Shown in pieces: positions 22,537-24,504 of a stretch of 24,504 bases of DNA (within the stretch, counting starts at the first letter, position 1; every line of letters begins with the position of its first letter). The notes beneath the pieces were generated by a model that had not been told where the DNA came from, did not search any database, and saw only the letters and a list, made by a program, of their open reading frames with translations. The position numbers and the translations under genes are program-made. This DNA comes from Minisyncoccota bacterium. Lineage in GTDB: Bacteria > Patescibacteriota > Minisyncoccia > Phycocordibacterales > UBA1006. Where the stretch lies: NCBI GenBank assembly GCA_937970115.1, contig CALBVO010000050.1, positions 1 to 24,504 on the forward strand, in the 5' to 3' direction.

Positions 22537-23004
22537 ATGGATCCAGTGATATTAAAAAATGAAACCTCACATATTCTCGAAATGATGGGTATTCGTTATA
22601 AAGAAATTTCTATTATCGTTGATAGTGATCTTCATATTACCATCGTATCACTTCGTCTTGGTGGAAATGAAACGGAATTATTTACCGCGAATCATTCCGA
22701 AGTTAAACGTGATTTTTCTCTTATTCTTAAACAGTTACTTCAAAAAAAGTTTCATCAATACAAAGACCTTGTTATTGATGTTAATAGTGAGGATAAAAAA
22801 CTCATTGACCTAACAAAACAAAAAACAGAAATTGCTGTTGAACGTGTGACATTTTTTGATAAACCATACGAGTTTGGATATCTGAATGCTTATGAACGAA
22901 TGCTTGTTCATACTTATTTAAAAAATACTCCTGATATTATGACTGAATCACAAGGTGAAGGACGCGATAGACGATTAGTTATAAAGAAAAAAACATCTGA
23001 ATAA
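22537..23004 (+). CDS. jag: Jag/KhpB-type KH-R3H RNA-binding protein
   Basis: Jag (KhpB, EloR) is an RNA-binding protein that in Firmicutes partners KhpA and affects cell elongation; in other phyla its job is less clear. The 155-residue product lacks the N-terminal Jag domain. Residues 1-75 have a KH-like layout but no recognisable GxxG loop, so RNA binding by this part may be weak. The R3H domain (about 90-150) is clear: Arg121-MLV-His125 gives the RxxxH core, followed by TYLKNTPDIMTESQGEGRDRRLVI. TATACT (22525-22530) lies exactly six bases before the ATG, the cleanest leaderless start in the window. Place after yidC is conserved in many bacteria. Confidence 0.9.
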   Translation: MDPVILKNETSHILEMMGIRYKEISIIVDSDLHITIVSLRLGGNETELFTANHSEVKRDFSLILKQLLQKKFHQYKDLVIDVNSEDKKLIDLTKQKTEIAVERVTFFDKPYEFGYLNAYERMLVHTYLKNTPDIMTESQGEGRDRRLVIKKKTSE

Positions 23005-23018
23005 TTTCAGGTGTTTTT
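22992..23018 (+). terminator. Terminator overlapping the end of jag
   Basis: AACATCTGAA (22992-23001) pairs with TTCAGGTGTT (23006-23015), one G-U pair, loop TAAT, then a T-run. Confidence 0.85.
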
Positions 23019-23065
23019 AGGTGTGCACGATGCGGGACAGTGTTCGAACAAACATCCCAAGATAT

Positions 23066-24037
23066 TTATTTTTTATTAAATCGATAAATAGTATCACCTT
23101 GTTTTATATGGCAATGATCACAATTACTATCGTATACAAAATTATATTCCTTTCTTATTCTAAAACCTGATGTAGTTGGTTTAAAAATATTACTGCAATC
23201 AGGAGTTCCATCTTCTGTGTAACGAGTAATAATATATTCATTTGTTTTTTGGGTATCTTCAATAGTAAAATAGGCACTACTTCCAATTCCATCAAGATAA
23301 CAAGCTTTGGGTACTTTGTGTTCAATTATTTTCTTTTCCTTTGGTTCTGGTTTATCAAAAAAATATTTCCAACTACCTATTGTTGAAAATGGTTTTGTGG
23401 TTGAGACAATACCGTCTTTTGCTTTATAAATTTTCCCATCACTACTGGCACGACTGAGGATACCAAGAGGGCTTGGTGTGATAACTTTTTCCCAAGCCAA
23501 TCGTTTAATTGTTTTTGGATCCTCACAACTGGCAAGAATGGTATCAAAGACAAATCGTGCACAATTACTTCCTTGAGCTACAAACACACCATAGGGAATA
23601 CTTCCTTTGGTATGTAGCGCCTGTATAAATAGTTCTGCATCCTCTAGATTGATATACGAACACACTGATGCAACCAAAGTTCCACCACCATGTGTTTTTT
23701 CTGGATGAGCTTCGAGCCAGAGAAGGATCTCGTCTATATTTGTGATGACACCATTTTTTATAATTGCCTTGATAGGTACCAACAATTCATCATCAGTAGT
23801 AATACTACGTACACGACCTTTTCCATAGGGAGTAATATATCGTCCAAAATCATAATATGAAACATTTCCTGTTGTATGATCTACGGTACATAAGGCAGCA
23901 TGCCCAACCTTTACGCCATGTTTATTTCCAATACCAAGCAAAGGTGTAATTTTTGCAATACCTTCGTTTGAAAGACTCACAAAATTATCAGGAAACGCCA
24001 TCGCGATAATTGAACCTGTAATACGTTCATTATTCAT
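23066..24037 (-). CDS. DUF6695-like protein, possible permuted NlpC/P60-type cysteine hydrolase
   Basis: The 323-residue product has no signal peptide. It resembles, from memory, a Bacteroidota family I associate with DUF6695. Conserved-looking blocks are GHAAL with His46, YYDFGRYITPYGKGRVRS at 65-82, HPEKTHGGGTLVAS at 111-124, and QGSNCARFVFDTILA with Cys159. A His before a Cys in GHxxL and SNCxRFV is the layout of circularly permuted NlpC/P60 (YiiX/DUF830-type) hydrolases, so I infer a papain-like cysteine peptidase or amidase. The C-terminal part after about 230 is separate, beta-rich, and contains CDHCH at 306-310. TACAAT (24044-24049) is six bases before the ATG, giving a leaderless start. 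Family name and activity are inferences. Confidence 0.6.
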   Translation of the reverse strand: MNNERITGSIIAMAFPDNFVSLSNEGIAKITPLLGIGNKHGVKVGHAALCTVDHTTGNVSYYDFGRYITPYGKGRVRSITTDDELLVPIKAIIKNGVITNIDEILLWLEAHPEKTHGGGTLVASVCSYINLEDAELFIQALHTKGSIPYGVFVAQGSNCARFVFDTILASCEDPKTIKRLAWEKVITPSPLGILSRASSDGKIYKAKDGIVSTTKPFSTIGSWKYFFDKPEPKEKKIIEHKVPKACYLDGIGSSAYFTIEDTQKTNEYIITRYTEDGTPDCSNIFKPTTSGFRIRKEYNFVYDSNCDHCHIKQGDTIYRFNKK

Positions 24038-24064
24038 AACTCTATTGTAATTATTTTTATAAAT

Positions 24065-24083
24065 AAAAAAACCACCCGTGGTG
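24065..24083 (-). terminator. Terminator of the virB4-like gene
   Basis: Read on the minus strand, CACCACGGGTGG forms a short GC-rich hairpin followed by TTTTTTT. It lies directly after the stop at 24085 and next to the promoter of the gene at 23066-24037. Confidence 0.7.
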
Positions 24084-24084
24084 A

Positions 24085-24504
24085 TTAATTTATAAATTCA
24101 TTTTCTTTTTGGGTGTTTTTCAGTTCGTCTTTTGCTTTTTTAATTGAGAGAACTTGAGCTGGATCAGAGGTAATGATTTGATCTTCGGTATATGAGGCAA
24201 TAATTTTAATAGCCACGTGTTTTAATCCAGCAAAGAAAATCCCCTCTCCAACACTTGATTCAATAAGAAGATATTTTTCTTCATCGGTGAGGCGGAAAAT
24301 TTCTTGAAGATTATCAATAGCACTTGGTGATTGTTTCAACAACAACTGCATCGATGAATTCGTAATAATAGGAATTCCATATTTTGATTTAACAAAGTCA
24401 CCAACATCCTGAGTAATAGTTGAAAGTCCCAAGAAATATTTACGACCACGTTTTGCAATCATAAACAAGAACGATGCTGTGTCGTCAGACTTCATCATCC
24501 ACCA
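24085..24504 (-). CDS. VirB4-like type IV secretion/conjugation ATPase, C-terminal part
   Basis: The gene runs off the right edge; only the last 139 residues are visible, and the frame stays open to the window's end (two Trp codons come first). VirB4/TraC-type ATPases power DNA or protein transfer and pilus formation at the inner membrane. The visible part, WWMMKSDDTASFLFMIAKRG, RKYFLGLSTITQDVGDF, ITNSSMQLLLKQSPSAIDNL and GEGIFFAGLKHVAIKIIASY, matches the region just after Walker B in the family; Walker A and B themselves lie outside the window. These ATPases are widespread in Patescibacteria, where they may serve DNA uptake or pili instead of conjugation. It ends at a strong terminator, so it is probably the last gene of an operon that lies mostly outside the window. 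Confidence 0.9.
   Translation of the reverse strand, partial: WWMMKSDDTASFLFMIAKRGRKYFLGLSTITQDVGDFVKSKYGIPIITNSSMQLLLKQSPSAIDNLQEIFRLTDEEKYLLIESSVGEGIFFAGLKHVAIKIIASYTEDQIITSDPAQVLSIKKAKDELKNTQKENEFIN

Noticed and set aside
23108..23122. CxxCH (CDHCH) heme c-binding motif in the DUF6695-like protein
   Set aside because: The protein has no signal peptide, so cytochrome c maturation is unlikely. A chance motif or a metal site is a simpler reading.
1..24504. CRISPR array, tRNA, rRNA or insertion sequence
   Set aside because: No regularly spaced repeats, no tRNA T-arm pattern, no rRNA signature and no transposase were seen. The long inverted repeats are not at the ends of any mobile gene.
1..24504. 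Recoding of TGA as glycine (Gracilibacteria/Absconditabacteria code)
   Set aside because: All recognisable genes are intact with the standard code and have no in-frame TGA.

Overview
The window looks like the replication-origin region of a low-GC member of the Patescibacteria (Candidate Phyla Radiation), probably Parcubacteria-like. Evidence: the order dnaN-dnaA | rpmH-rnpA-yidC-jag, a short (242-residue) YidC, a short (173-residue) YebC, a VirB4-type ATPase of the kind common in these genomes, a large membrane-anchored surface protein with repeated fibronectin-like domains, and the absence of any clear Shine-Dalgarno sequence. The standard code fits: no gene has an in-frame TGA, and all 21 stops seen are TAA (16) or TAG (5).

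Layout. 1-3.8 kb: tsaE and a 1037-residue surface protein, both on the minus strand. 3.9-9.1 kb: four minus-strand genes for exported proteins, two with ordinary signal peptides and two lipoproteins. Their signal sequences look like those of Bacteroidota. Each gene has its own TTGACA-type promoter, and the last three each have a strong terminator. 9.3-11.4 kb: a PilB/GspE-type assembly ATPase. 11.4-11.9 kb: a gene-free stretch holding a good candidate for an unrecognised structured RNA, with promoter, paired ends and a 22-bp-arm terminator. 11.9-14.4 kb: ruvB, a small membrane protein, yebC and two further candidate small RNAs. 14.4-17.4 kb: a bifunctional class A penicillin-binding protein. 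17.5-19.3 kb: a dnaN - DciA/DUF721-like - ruvC operon. 19.3-21.06 kb: oriC elements on both sides of dnaA. 21.06-23.0 kb: rpmH, rnpA, yidC, jag. 23.07-24.5 kb: a Bacteroidota-like DUF6695-type protein and the 3' part of a virB4-like gene.

How it fits together. The centre is a replication and repair module (DnaA, clamp, possible helicase loader, RuvC, RuvB) with the usual ribosome/secretion module across the origin. Genes left of dnaA are mostly on the minus strand and those just right of it on the plus strand, as expected for bidirectional replication from here. The left arm is devoted to the cell surface: exported proteins, a pilus or secretion ATPase and a cell-wall synthase.

Two expression styles are visible. 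Most cytoplasmic genes have a TATACT-like -10 hexamer 6-9 bases before the ATG, which predicts leaderless mRNAs. The five exported-protein genes of the left arm have full TTGACA-N16/17-TATATT-type promoters and 5' leaders, one of which (upstream of the gene ending at 6054) can fold into mutually exclusive structures. The most novel items are the candidate RNA at 11431-11666, that switch-like leader, the Bacteroidota-like cassette block, and the candidate RNA at 14329-14425.
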